Assembly: GCA_977017575.1 (NCBI GenBank)
Contig: CDRNVI010000124.1
Coordinates: forward strand, 1 to 31,226
Direction of reading: 5' to 3'
Source of the DNA: Paramoeba atlantica
Taxonomy: Eukaryota; Discosea
DNA: 31,226 nt
The notes under the pieces were generated by a model. It searched no databases, had not been told where the DNA came from, and saw nothing but the letters and a program-made list of their open reading frames with translations. Made by a program: the position numbers and the translations under genes. The first letter of the stretch is position 1. The number at the start of each line of letters is the position of its first letter. Below are positions 12,021-21,193 of this stretch, in pieces.

Positions 12021-12727
12021 AAGTAAATTATAAAAAATTAAATTTAATAAGAGTTTATAAAAGAGATCTTTGAGGTAGAATAATATTAAATAGAAAATTA
12101 TTATTAATTAGAAATTATATTATTAAATTATTAAAAATAAAAAAATTTAAATATAATAAAAGAATAAATTTTTATAGGATTAATAATTTTGAGAAACCTG
12201 TATATTTTAGAAGAAGAACTAGATATGGTAAATATTTTATTTTACGAAGACAATTTAGAATTTTTTATGGTTTTTTAAGTATTAAAAATATAAAAAAAAT
12301 CATAAAAAAAAGTTTTAAAAAAAAATATGCTTTAAGTTATTTTATTTATATGATGGAATCTAGATTAGATGTATTAGTTTATAGATTACATTTAGTTAAA
12401 AGTGTTAGATCAGCTAGACAATGAATATTTAATGGTAATATTATTGTTAATAATAATATTATAATTAATCCACAATATAATTTAAAAAAAGGTGATATAT
12501 TAACTTTAAATAAAAAAAAAATATTATATTTTAAAAAAAAATTATATTATAATATAAAAACAAAAAATTGATCTCGAAGTATTATACCTAATTATATTGA
12601 ATATGATTATAATAATTTTGTTTTTAAATTTATAAGTCTTAATATATATGATGTACCTTTTTTTGCTCCGGTTACTTCTTATACTTTTTTAAATATAATG
12701 AATTTTTATACAAGATATTATTTTTAA
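12014..12727 (+). CDS. rps4: Mitochondrial ribosomal protein S4
   Basis: Primary 16S-like rRNA binder of the small ribosomal subunit, 237 residues. The N-terminal part is basic and includes FRRRTRYGKYFILRRQFRIFYGF. The S4 RNA-binding domain is plain at about residues 112-160: YMMESRLDVLVYRLHLVKSV, then SARQWIFNGNIIVNN and the KKGDIL turn; Trp in ARQW is TGA. The ATG at 12014 overlaps the rps2 stop by 7 bases (ATG 12014, TAA 12018), suggesting co-transcription and coupled translation. No frame break. Confidence 0.93.
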
Positions 12728-12778
12728 TTTATTAAAATAATAATATCTTTAAACTTGATCTTTTTTTGTTTTGTGTGT

Positions 12779-12839
12779 TTATTTATCGTTATTACACATA
12801 ATTTATTATAATAATAATTATGTATTTTAAGATAAATAA
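12779..12839 (+). repeat. Nested inverted repeat in the rps4-atp1 spacer
   Basis: The 114-base spacer 12728-12841 holds two nested inverted repeats. Outer arms TTATTTATC (12779-12787) and GATAAATAA (12831-12839); inner arms ACATAATT (12796-12803) and AATTATGT (12816-12823) with a 12-base A/T loop. The structure ends 2 bases before the atp1 ATG and could mark a transcript end or processing site, or a promoter. Role is inferred. Confidence 0.55.
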
Positions 12840-12841
12840 TT

Positions 12842-14341
12842 ATGGACGCTAATAATCAGCAAAATAATATTTATTTTGGAATTGTAATTAAAGTTAAGGA
12901 TGGTATTGCAACAATTAAAGGATTAGAAAACGCTAAAGCAGGAGAAGTTTTAGAATTTTCTAGTGGTGCTAAAGGATTAGCATTAAACTTAGCTGAAAAT
13001 GAAATTAGTTCTGTTATTTTTGGTAATGAACAATTAATTAAACAAGGGGTTCGAGTCAAAAATACAGGTAAATTAATGACTATTAATATTTCTTCTAAAT
13101 TATTAGGTAGAGTTATTAATGCTATAGGTGAGCCTATAGATAATGATACAGCTATTGCTGCAACAGAAGTTAAAAATGTTGAGCAAAAAGCAGTAGGTAT
13201 TATCGCTAGACAATCTGTTCATGAACCTATGTTAACAGGTATGAAATCTATAGATTCTTTAATTCCTATAGGTCGTGGTCAACGTGAATTAATTATTGGT
13301 GATAGACAAACAGGTAAAACTTCTATAGCTGTCGATACTATTATTAATCAATTAAATTATAATAATAATGTTGATTTTAAAAATGTTAATTTATATTGTG
13401 TTTATGTAGCTATTGGTCAAAAAAAATCAACAGCTGCTAGAATATTTAGTACTTTACAATCATTTCAATCAGCGCAATATACAGTTATTGTAAGTGCATT
13501 TGCTTCTGAATCTGCATCATTACAATATTTAGCACCTTATGTAGGTACTTCTATAAGTGAGTATTTTAGAGATAATAAAAAACATTGTGTCATTATATAT
13601 GATGATTTAACTAAACATGCTGCCGCTTATAGACAAATGTCTTTATTATTAAGAAGACCACCAGGTAGAGAAGCTTATCCAGGAGATGTTTTTTATTTAC
13701 ATTCTAGATTATTAGAAAGATCTTCTAAATTATCTACTAAATTAGGTTCAGGTTCAATAACCGGTTTACCTGTTATTGAAACATTAGAAGGAGATGTTTC
13801 GGCTTATATTCCAACTAATGTTATATCTATTACAGATGGTCAAATATTTTTAGATACTGAACAATTTTATTCAGGTATAAGACCAGCAGTAAGTGTTGGT
13901 TTATCGGTTAGTAGAGTTGGTGGAGCTGCACAACCTAAATTAATGAAATCATTAGCAGGTTCTTTAAAGGTTGGTTTAGCCCAATTTAGAGAAGTTGAAA
14001 GTTTTGCTAGTTTAGGTTGTGATATAGATCCTGTTACTCAACAATTATTAGATCGTGGTTATAGATTAACTGAATTATTTGTACAAAGTAGATTTAATAA
14101 TTATTCATTAGATTTATCTTTATTATCAGTTTTTGCAGGTTCTAAAGGTTTTTTTGATAAATTAGCTATAAATAAAATAAATGGTGTATTTGAAGAAATG
14201 GTTTTAGAAAGTAAAAAATTATTTTGATTACCTTTTTTTCAATTTTTAAATGATGTAATTCATCCTGATAAAGTTGGTCTAAATTATAACTTTTTAGAAA
14301 GTTTTTTAGGCTCTTATAATAAATGATGTATTAATATTTAA
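12842..14341 (+). CDS. atp1: ATP synthase subunit alpha (mitochondrial)
   Basis: Non-catalytic nucleotide-binding subunit of F1-ATPase, in the matrix. 499 residues, complete. Walker A is GDRQTGKT (about residues 155-162), Walker B region [22 protein letters not shown], followed by [27 protein letters not shown] and the Arg-finger region around SRVGGAAQ. The only two TGA codons (14225 and 14324) are in the poorly conserved C-terminus, so under the standard code it would end at residue 461. atp1 in mtDNA is limited to certain lineages (plants, jakobids, many amoebozoans, oomycetes), so its presence is taxonomically useful. It lies just upstream of cox2 (5 bases). Confidence 0.97.
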
Positions 14342-14346
14342 AAAAA

Positions 14347-15366
14347 ATGATTAATTTTGTAAATAATATAATTTTTTCAAATTTAGAGGCAGATTATGCT
14401 TTACCTGGACAATTAGGTTTTCAATACCCAGCTAATACTATAGCTCGAGGAATTATTGATTTGCATAATCATATTATGTTTTTTTTAGTTTTTATTGTTG
14501 TATTTACTTTTGCTATGATTTATTTCACTTTAAGTACATTTACAATAAATAATAATAGTAATTTAGAGATTTTTAATAAAGTAAAAAATTTTTATAATGT
14601 AAGAATTTCGCATAATACATTATTAGAAACTCTTTGAATTATAATACCAAGTTTAATATTAATATCTATAGCAATACCGTCTTTTGCTTTATTATATGCT
14701 ATGGAAATATCTGGTGTAAGTCTGTTAACAATGAAAGTTACAGGACATCAGTGATATTGATCTTATTCTTTTGTATTTAGTTTAGATAATCCTCAAATTG
14801 TATATGATATTGCGAGTAATACAAATATAGAGTTAGGAGGTTCTTTTTCAAATAATATAGCTGAATTTAGTTTCGATAGTTATATGGTACCTACTAATGA
14901 ATTATCAGATAAAGGTTTACGTTTATTAGAAACTACAAATCCAGTAGTATTGCCTGTAGATACTTTTATAAAAGTATATGTAACAGCTAGTGATGTATTA
15001 CATTGTTGAGCTGTCCCTTCATTAGGTATAAAAATAGATGCTTGTCCTGGTAGGTTAAATCAGGTAAATTTATTTATAGATAGAATTGGTCATTTTTATG
15101 GTCAATGTAGTGAATTATGTGGTGTAAATCATGGTTTTATGCCTATTGAAATATATAGTATAACTAAATTAGATTATATTACATATTTATGTTTAGCTTG
15201 TGAAGATTTTAGAAATAATTCGTTTAATCAACTAATAAATTATTATCATTATTTTTATGAAGATGGAAGTAATGCTATTGTTTTTACTAGAGGTTTCTAT
15301 GATTGATGACAAGATCAACTTAATTTATCAATAAAAGAATTTTTAAATAAAGAAAATAGTATATAA
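14347..15366 (+). CDS. cox2: Cytochrome c oxidase subunit 2 (mitochondrial), C-terminal extension
   Basis: CuA-bearing subunit of complex IV that accepts electrons from cytochrome c. 339 residues with TGA as Trp. Two N-terminal membrane helices, the aromatic VTGHQWYWSY motif, [14 protein letters not shown], and the CuA loop CPGRLNQ...[14 protein letters not shown] with both Cys, His and Met are intact. The normal end would be near residue 262; about 75 further residues follow ([10 protein letters not shown] to [10 protein letters not shown]) with no recognisable domain. cox2 is separate from cox1, unlike the fused cox1/2 of Acanthamoeba and Dictyostelium. cox3 starts 3 bases after the stop. 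Confidence 0.96.
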
Positions 15367-15369
15367 AAT

Positions 15370-16239
15370 ATGATTAATAAATTTAAACATTTTCATTTTT
15401 GACATATTGTAACAATTAGTCCATGACCTTTATTATTATCTATGTTTGCATTATCAATGCCAGTAGGTTTAGTAACTTTTTTTCAAGGATTTTATTATGG
15501 TGTACCTGTATTTTTTATAGGTTTAATTATGGTAATATTTATTATATGTTTATGATTTAGAGATATAGTAATTGAAGCAAGTTATGAAGGTCATCATACT
15601 AAACAAGTTCAATCAAGCTTAATTATAAGCTTTTTACTTTTTATTTTTTCAGAAGTAATGCTTTTTGTAGCTTTTTTCTGAGCTTTTTTTCATTCAAGTA
15701 TTTTTCCTACAGTAGAATTAAATTGTAGTTGACCTCCCGTAGGAATGAGTGAAATAATTATGGATCCTTTTGGTATTCCTTTATTAAATACTTTATTATT
15801 ATTAACATCAGGTGCTACTTTAACTTTAGCACATTTATATTTAAAACAAGGATATATGGATAAATGTTTATTAACTATGGTTGTTACAATTGTATTTGCT
15901 GTATTATTTTTATCTTTTCAGTTTTATGAATATAGTGTTTCTGCTTTTGATATTTCAGATGGTGTTTATGGTTCAACTTTTTTTTGTTGTACTGGTTTAC
16001 ATGGTTTTCACGTTATTGTTGGTACTATAGCTTTAAGTATGACTACTTATCGTATATATTTATCACATTTTTCACGTAATCACCATTTAGGTTTTGAATT
16101 TGCAGCTTGATATTGACATTTTGTTGATGTAGTATGATTATTTTTATATATGATTATATATTGTTGAGGTAGTGATATGGTAGCTCCTCTTATATTAGAA
16201 TTAAAAGATGGAAAAGAGAATATTTTTTATTTAGTATAA
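15370..16239 (+). CDS. cox3: Cytochrome c oxidase subunit 3 (mitochondrial)
   Basis: Seven-helix subunit of complex IV. 289 residues, with Trp as TGA at many conserved sites (FHFWHIV, SPWPLL, FFWAFFHSS, AAWYWHFVDVVWLFLY). The conserved FSEVMLFVAFFWAFFHSSIFP, WPPVG, and GLHGFHVIVGT blocks are clear. ATG 15370 is the first in frame after cox2. Complete, no frame break; it ends 7 bases before cox1. Confidence 0.97.
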
Positions 16240-16246
16240 ATTTACA

Positions 16247-17908
<1,662 letters not shown>

Positions 17909-17924
17909 TAATTTTACTAATATA

Positions 17925-17998
17925 ATCCCTCTGGTCTAATTGGTTAAGACATATCACTCATAATGGTACTGATATAGGTTCAAGTCCTATGGGGGATA
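17925..17998 (+). tRNA. trnM: tRNA with anticodon CAU (elongator Met, or Ile for AUA)
   Basis: Cloverleaf with fully paired acceptor ATCCCTC/GGGGGAT, D stem GTCT/AGAC, anticodon stem TATCA/TGGTA with loop CTCATAA (CAU), and T arm ATAGG-TTCAAGT-CCTAT. The second CAU tRNA at 19502 looks more like the initiator. AUA codons are very abundant here, so this gene might carry lysidine-modified CAU for Ile; sequence alone cannot decide. Confidence 0.9.
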
Positions 17999-17999
17999 A

Positions 18000-18071
18000 A
18001 TAGTTGTAGTGTAGTGGTTAACATATTAGTCTTCAAAACTAATGACATAGGTTCAAATCCTATCAACTGTG
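18000..18071 (+). tRNA. trnW: tRNA-Trp (UCA), reads UGA and UGG
   Basis: Anticodon stem TTAGT/ACTAA with loop CTTCAAA gives anticodon UCA, the decoder that makes UGA mean Trp. Acceptor ATAGTTG/CAACTGT pairs throughout with one T-G wobble; T arm ATAGG-TTCAAAT-CCTAT. It independently confirms the code inferred from the proteins. Confidence 0.95.
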
Positions 18072-18103
18072 TTAATTATAGATGATATAATTAAATATAA
18101 TAA

Positions 18104-18175
18104 AATAGGGTGACTGAAAGGTAAAGTATTGTTTTTTGGCAGCAAATCGTGTAGGTTCGAGTCCTACTCCTAAGT
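18104..18175 (+). tRNA. trnQ: tRNA-Gln (UUG), mismatches at acceptor 1-2
   Basis: Anticodon stem TTGTT/AGCAA with loop TTTTGGC (UUG); T arm GTAGG-TTCGAGT-CCTAC. Acceptor AATAGGG opposite TCCTAAG leaves A1-G72 and A2-A71 unpaired while positions 3-7 pair: a candidate for 5' editing. Confidence 0.88.
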
Positions 18176-18188
18176 ATTAAAATTTTTT

Positions 18189-18260
18189 TTAAGGATAGTA
18201 TAAATGGTTATTATAATTGATTGCAAATCTATAGATATCGGTTCGAGTCCGTTTCCTAAC
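18189..18260 (+). tRNA. trnC: tRNA-Cys (GCA), mismatches at acceptor 1 and 3
   Basis: Loop TTGCAAA gives anticodon GCA on a stem ATTGA/TCTAT with one mismatch; T arm centred on CGG-TTCGAGT-CCG. Acceptor TTAAGGA opposite TCCTAAC has T1-C72 and A3-A70 unpaired, positions 4-7 paired. The D stem is weak. Confidence 0.8.
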
Positions 18261-18288
18261 TTTTTTAAATTTAATATAAATATAATAA

Positions 18289-18361
18289 ATACCTATAGTT
18301 TAATTGGTTAAAACATGCATTTGATAAGTGCAAATTGATAGTTCGAGTCTATCTGGGGTTA
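18289..18361 (+). tRNA. trnI: tRNA-Ile (GAU), mismatches at acceptor 2-3
   Basis: Anticodon stem TGCAT/GTGCA with loop TTGATAA (GAU); T arm GATAG-TTCGAGT-CTATC. Acceptor ATACCTA opposite TGGGGTT leaves T2-T71 and A3-G70 unpaired; positions 4-7 pair with one wobble. Confidence 0.9.
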
Positions 18362-18370
18362 TAAATAAAA

Positions 18371-18443
18371 AAATAGTTAGCTCAATTGGTAGAGCATCGG
18401 CCTTTTAAGCTGAGGGTTATAGGTTCGAGCCCTATACTATCTA
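18371..18443 (+). tRNA. trnK: tRNA-Lys (UUU), mismatch at acceptor 2
   Basis: Anticodon stem TCGGC/GCTGA with loop CTTTTAA (UUU); D stem GCTC/GAGC; T arm ATAGG-TTCGAGC-CCTAT. Acceptor AAATAGT opposite ACTATCT has only A2-C71 unpaired. Confidence 0.92.
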
Positions 18444-18449
18444 TAAAAA

Positions 18450-18522
18450 TATGGAATGGTGTAATAGGTTAGCACATCGAGTTGTGATTTCGATAGTATG
18501 AGTTCAAGTCTCATTTCTTACC
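18450..18522 (+). tRNA. trnH: tRNA-His (GUG), mismatches at acceptor 1-3
   Basis: Anticodon stem TCGAG/TTCGA with loop TTGTGAT (GUG); D stem GTGT/GCAC; T arm ATGAG-TTCAAGT-CTCAT. Acceptor TATGGAA opposite TTCTTAC leaves T1-C72, A2-A71 and T3-T70 all unpaired, whereas 4-7 pair. Discriminator C fits tRNA-His, which also needs an added G at -1. Confidence 0.87.
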
Positions 18523-18541
18523 TAAATTAAGAATAATAAAA

Positions 18542-18565
18542 TTAATAAAATATATATTTTATTAA
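18542..18565 (+). repeat. 24-bp perfect palindrome between trnH and trnL(uag)
   Basis: Arms TTAATAAAATAT (18542-18553) and ATATTTTATTAA (18554-18565) are exact reverse complements with no spacer. A+T-only palindromes arise easily in such DNA, but one this long between two tRNA genes may be a processing or termination hairpin. Confidence 0.6.
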
Positions 18566-18588
18566 AATTTTTTTATTAATTTGTAAAG

Positions 18589-18662
18589 ATAGATGTGATG
18601 GAATTGGTAGACATATTAGTTTTAGGCACTAAATTTTAGGGGTTCGAGTCCCCTCATCTGTA
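18589..18662 (+). tRNA. trnL: tRNA-Leu (UAG)
   Basis: Anticodon stem TTAGT/ACTAA with loop TTTAGGC (UAG), leucine-type D arm ATGG...AATTGGTAGACAT, T arm AGGGG-TTCGAGT-CCCCT. Acceptor ATAGATG/CATCTGT is fully paired with one T-G wobble at position 2, so no editing is needed. Confidence 0.93.
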
Positions 18663-18696
18663 TTGTATGTATAAAAAAAGAAAAAATATTTTTTAT

Positions 18697-18767
18697 AAGG
18701 ATGTAGTTTAAAGGTAAAATATCTATTTTGGGTGTAGACGTTATAGGTTCAAATCCTATCGTCCTGA
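18697..18767 (+). tRNA. trnP: tRNA-Pro (UGG), mismatch at acceptor 1
   Basis: Anticodon stem TCTAT/GTAGA with loop TTTGGGT (UGG); T arm ATAGG-TTCAAAT-CCTAT. Acceptor AAGGATG opposite CGTCCTG has A1-G72 unpaired, the rest paired with one wobble. Confidence 0.9.
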
Positions 18768-18780
18768 TAATTATAATAAC

Positions 18781-18854
18781 AAGGAGGTAGCTTAATAGGC
18801 TAAAGCTTTAACCTGTCGAGTTAAAAGATGAGGGTTCGAATCCCTTCCTCCGCA
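18781..18854 (+). tRNA. trnD: tRNA-Asp (GUC), mismatches at acceptor 1-2
   Basis: Anticodon stem TTAAC/GTTAA with loop CTGTCGA (GUC); T arm GAGGG-TTCGAAT-CCCTT. Acceptor AAGGAGG opposite CCTCCGC leaves A1-C72 and A2-G71 unpaired; positions 3-7 are all Watson-Crick. Confidence 0.92.
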
Positions 18855-19154
18855 TAAAATATAATAAAATATGTTTATTTTATTACTATATAATCAAGAT
18901 GTTTTGTATATAAAATATAAAATATTATCTATTATATCTATTATATCAATTTATGATAAATGTACATTTACCATATGAAATAACAGTCATAAAACATACA
19001 TATTTTACTTAAAATTTTTTTAAAAAGAGAAAAAATTATAAAATAAATAATTATAGTAATTTAAAAGATTTTATTTTTTTAATAAAATAAAAAATTAGTA
19101 AATTAATATGATTATTTATTTTAGATATATCTTACTTTAATAATATATGATTTA
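18855..19154 (+). other. A+T-rich gene-free region between trnD and trnE
   Basis: Three hundred bases with no tRNA, rRNA or credible ORF. It holds a hairpin with 10-bp arms TAATAAAATA/TATTTTATTA and loop TGTT at 18862-18885 right after trnD, a tandem TATCTATTA repeat near 18926-18945, a near-perfect 22-bp palindrome around TAAATGTACATTTA at 18953-18974, and an 8-bp hairpin ATTTTATT/AATAAAAT at 19068-19088. It is a candidate control or replication region; I see nothing that proves it. Confidence 0.5.
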
Positions 19155-19226
19155 TTTTTCTTCGTCTAATGGTTAGGACATTGCTCTTTCACAGCAGAAA
19201 TAAGGGTTCAAATCCCTTAGAAATGA
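19155..19226 (+). tRNA. trnE: tRNA-Glu (UUC), mismatch at acceptor 2
   Basis: Anticodon stem TTGCT/AGCAG with loop CTTTCAC (UUC); T arm AAGGG-TTCAAAT-CCCTT. Acceptor TTTTTCT opposite AGAAATG: T2-T71 unpaired and T1-G72 a wobble, positions 3-7 paired. Confidence 0.9.
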
Positions 19227-19327
19227 AATTATTTTATCCGTATTAATTTAATTTAATAAAATTTTTTTGTAAATTTTTGAAATCTATTATACACTGATTT
19301 AAGTATATTATTTGTCACATATAATAA

Positions 19328-19379
19328 GGGGGGTTTGGGGGGTTTGTATAAGAGATAATATTTTATTTTCATATACAAA
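19328..19379 (+). repeat. G-rich block with flanking inverted repeat
   Basis: Two runs of six G (19328-19333 and 19337-19342) separated by TTT stand out in DNA that is about four-fifths A+T. Directly after comes an inverted repeat, TTTGTATA (19343-19350) and TATACAAA (19372-19379), around a 21-base A+T-rich loop. G runs beside a hairpin recall conserved sequence blocks and replication origins of other mitochondria, but the role here is inferred. Confidence 0.55.
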
Positions 19380-19400
19380 AATTTTTATTAATTATTTTTT

Positions 19401-19483
19401 AATGGTGTGATGGAATTGGTAAACATGATAGACTTAAAATCTATTGCCTTTTAGGCTTGAGGGTTCGAGTCCCTCCTCCAATA
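19401..19483 (+). tRNA. trnL: tRNA-Leu (UAA), mismatch at acceptor 2
   Basis: Anticodon stem ATAGA/TCTAT with loop CTTAAAA (UAA), a class II variable arm GCC-TTTTA-GGC, and T arm GAGGG-TTCGAGT-CCCTC. Acceptor AATGGTG opposite CTCCAAT has A2-A71 unpaired and also T6-T67, the only non-wobble mismatch found outside positions 1-3 in this set. TTA is by far the commonest Leu codon here, so this is the major Leu tRNA. Confidence 0.92.
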
Positions 19484-19501
19484 ACGATGAGTTAATTATT
19501 T

Positions 19502-19574
19502 TTTAAGATGGAGTAATAGGTTAACTCAGTGGTCTCATGAGCCACAGATGTAGGTTCGAGTCCTACTCTTCTTA
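19502..19574 (+). tRNA. trnM: tRNA-Met (CAU), probably initiator; mismatches at acceptor 1-3
   Basis: Anticodon stem GTGGT/GCCAC with loop CTCATGA (CAU); consecutive G-C pairs in the lower stem favour the initiator. D stem GAGT/ACTC; T arm GTAGG-TTCGAGT-CCTAC. Acceptor TTTAAGA opposite TCTTCTT leaves T1-T72, T2-T71 and T3-C70 unpaired; 4-7 are Watson-Crick. Confidence 0.9.
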
Positions 19575-19598
19575 TATAATTACGTAAATATTATTATG

Positions 19599-19620
19599 GA
19601 TTACATTTGAATATGTAATC
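19599..19620 (+). repeat. Hairpin upstream of atp9
   Basis: Arms GATTACAT (19599-19606) and ATGTAATC (19613-19620) with a 6-base loop, 53 bases before the atp9 start and 25 after the preceding tRNA. It may guide transcript processing. Confidence 0.5.
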
Positions 19621-19673
19621 AATTTTGAATTTTTATTAATTAGTAAAATATATGTATAAAAATATTTTCGAAA

Positions 19674-19913
19674 ATGGCAGGACAAGAAATTATGTTAATT
19701 TTTGCAAAAAAAGTAGGTGCTGGTTTAGCTACTATAGGTTTAGCAGGTGCTGGAGTAGGTATAGGAATAGTTTTTGGAGCTTTTTTAATTGCTTATTCAC
19801 GTAATACTACAATTAAAAACGATTTATTTGGTTATACTTTATTAGGTTTCGCATTAACAGAAGCAATTGCTCTGTTTGCCCTAATGATGGCTTTCTTAAT
19901 CTTATATACTTAA
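19674..19913 (+). CDS. atp9: ATP synthase subunit c (mitochondrial)
   Basis: Proteolipid of the Fo rotor ring, 79 residues, two membrane helices joined by the conserved polar loop [12 protein letters not shown]. The first helix has the glycine-rich [16 protein letters not shown] motif; the proton-carrying Glu is in [20 protein letters not shown], about residue 64. Complete, no TGA. It is the only protein gene in the tRNA/rRNA half and stands alone between tRNA genes, so tRNA excision probably releases its mRNA. Confidence 0.98.
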   Translation: MAGQEIMLIFAKKVGAGLATIGLAGAGVGIGIVFGAFLIAYSRNTTIKNDLFGYTLLGFALTEAIALFALMMAFLILYT

Positions 19914-19940
19914 TCAACCTATTTTTGTTGTTTTGTATTT

Positions 19941-20014
19941 AATTGGTTAGTTTAATTGGTTAAAATTATGATCTTCTAAATCATTAGATATAGGTTCGAG
20001 TCCTATACCAATTA
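19941..20014 (+). tRNA. trnR: tRNA-Arg (UCU)
   Basis: Anticodon stem ATGAT/ATCAT with loop CTTCTAA (UCU); T arm ATAGG-TTCGAGT-CCTAT; acceptor AATTGGT/ACCAATT perfectly paired. It reads AGA/AGG. CGA and CGT codons occur in the genes, but no tRNA for them lies in the window. Confidence 0.94.
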
Positions 20015-20022
20015 TAATTTTT

Positions 20023-20103
20023 TATAGTGTGGCTGAGCGGTAAAGCGGTAGACTGTAAATCTATTGTATTTATACATCGTAGGTTCGAATCCTACCACTT
20101 CCA
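20023..20103 (+). tRNA. trnY: tRNA-Tyr (GUA), mismatches at acceptor 1-3
   Basis: Anticodon stem GTAGA/TCTAT with loop CTGTAAA (GUA), a long variable arm, D arm GCTGAGCGG, T arm GTAGG-TTCGAAT-CCTAC. Acceptor TATAGTG opposite CACTTCC leaves T1-C72, A2-C71 and T3-T70 unpaired while 4-7 are Watson-Crick. Confidence 0.92.
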
Positions 20104-20124
20104 TTTGATTAAAATATATAATAA

Positions 20125-21159
20125 TGTTGAATAATTTTTAAACAAATCATTTTAAAATTTTTTTATAAATTTAAAATAGTATTAAACGGATATCTTGCCA
20201 ATAATAAGTTTATAGACGTTTTAAAACGTAATGTGAAAGTAAAATAATAATAATTTTTCAATATTCACGTATCTAAAGGGAAAACCCAATTAAATTAAAT
20301 AATTAAAGAATATCTAATGAATTGAATCATCTTAGTAATTAGTTAAAAAAAATAAAAATGATATTATTAGTAGTGGCGAGCGAAAATAAAATAGCTAAAT
20401 TAAACAATAATATAAATAAAAAATATAATAATTTGGAATAATTAACAAAATAAGTAATAGTCTTGTTATTTTTTATTATTATTATTGGTTTTGAGTAAAA
20501 TAAAAACTAAATTTGTTTGAAGATTAGAGACCATCTCTAAAGGCTAAAGAATTATTATTGAGCGATAGTGAAAAAGTACTGTGAAGGAAAGATGAAAAGA
20601 AATTTTTTAAAAATGTTGAAATAGATTTTGAAATTTAATACTAAATAGCACTTTAAGCATAAATAATTATATGTTAAAAGGTACCTTTTGCATAATGGGT
20701 CAGTGAGTTAATTATTGTAGCAAAATAAAAAATTATTAAATTTTTTAATTGTAATTAATATATTTATAGTTATAATAATTAGACCCGAAACCAAGTGATC
20801 TAGTCATGGGCAGATTGAAGTTAATTAAATATTAATGGAGGATCGAACCCGTTTATGTTGCAATATATTGGGATGACCTATGATTAGGGGTGAAAGGCTA
20901 ATCAAACTTGGAGATAGCTGGTTTTCTACGAAATCTATTTAAGTAGAGATGAAATTTAAATTTATATAAGGTAGAGCTACCATATTGGGTTGTTGAATCC
21001 ATATGAACTTCAAATAAATATAAAGTAAAAATTTTAATTTCGATATATGGCGAAAAGGTTGTATATCAAGAGGGAAAGAGCCCAGATTATAAATTAAGGT
21101 TTCTAAATTAATATTAAGTTAAAAAGTATATTATAATATTAACAATGAATAGGAGGTAG

Positions 21160-21193
<34 letters not shown>

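Noticed and set aside
18855-19154. Possible 5S rRNA or extra tRNA
   Set aside because: I looked for T-arm GTTCRA signals and 5S-like blocks on both strands and found none that fold convincingly.
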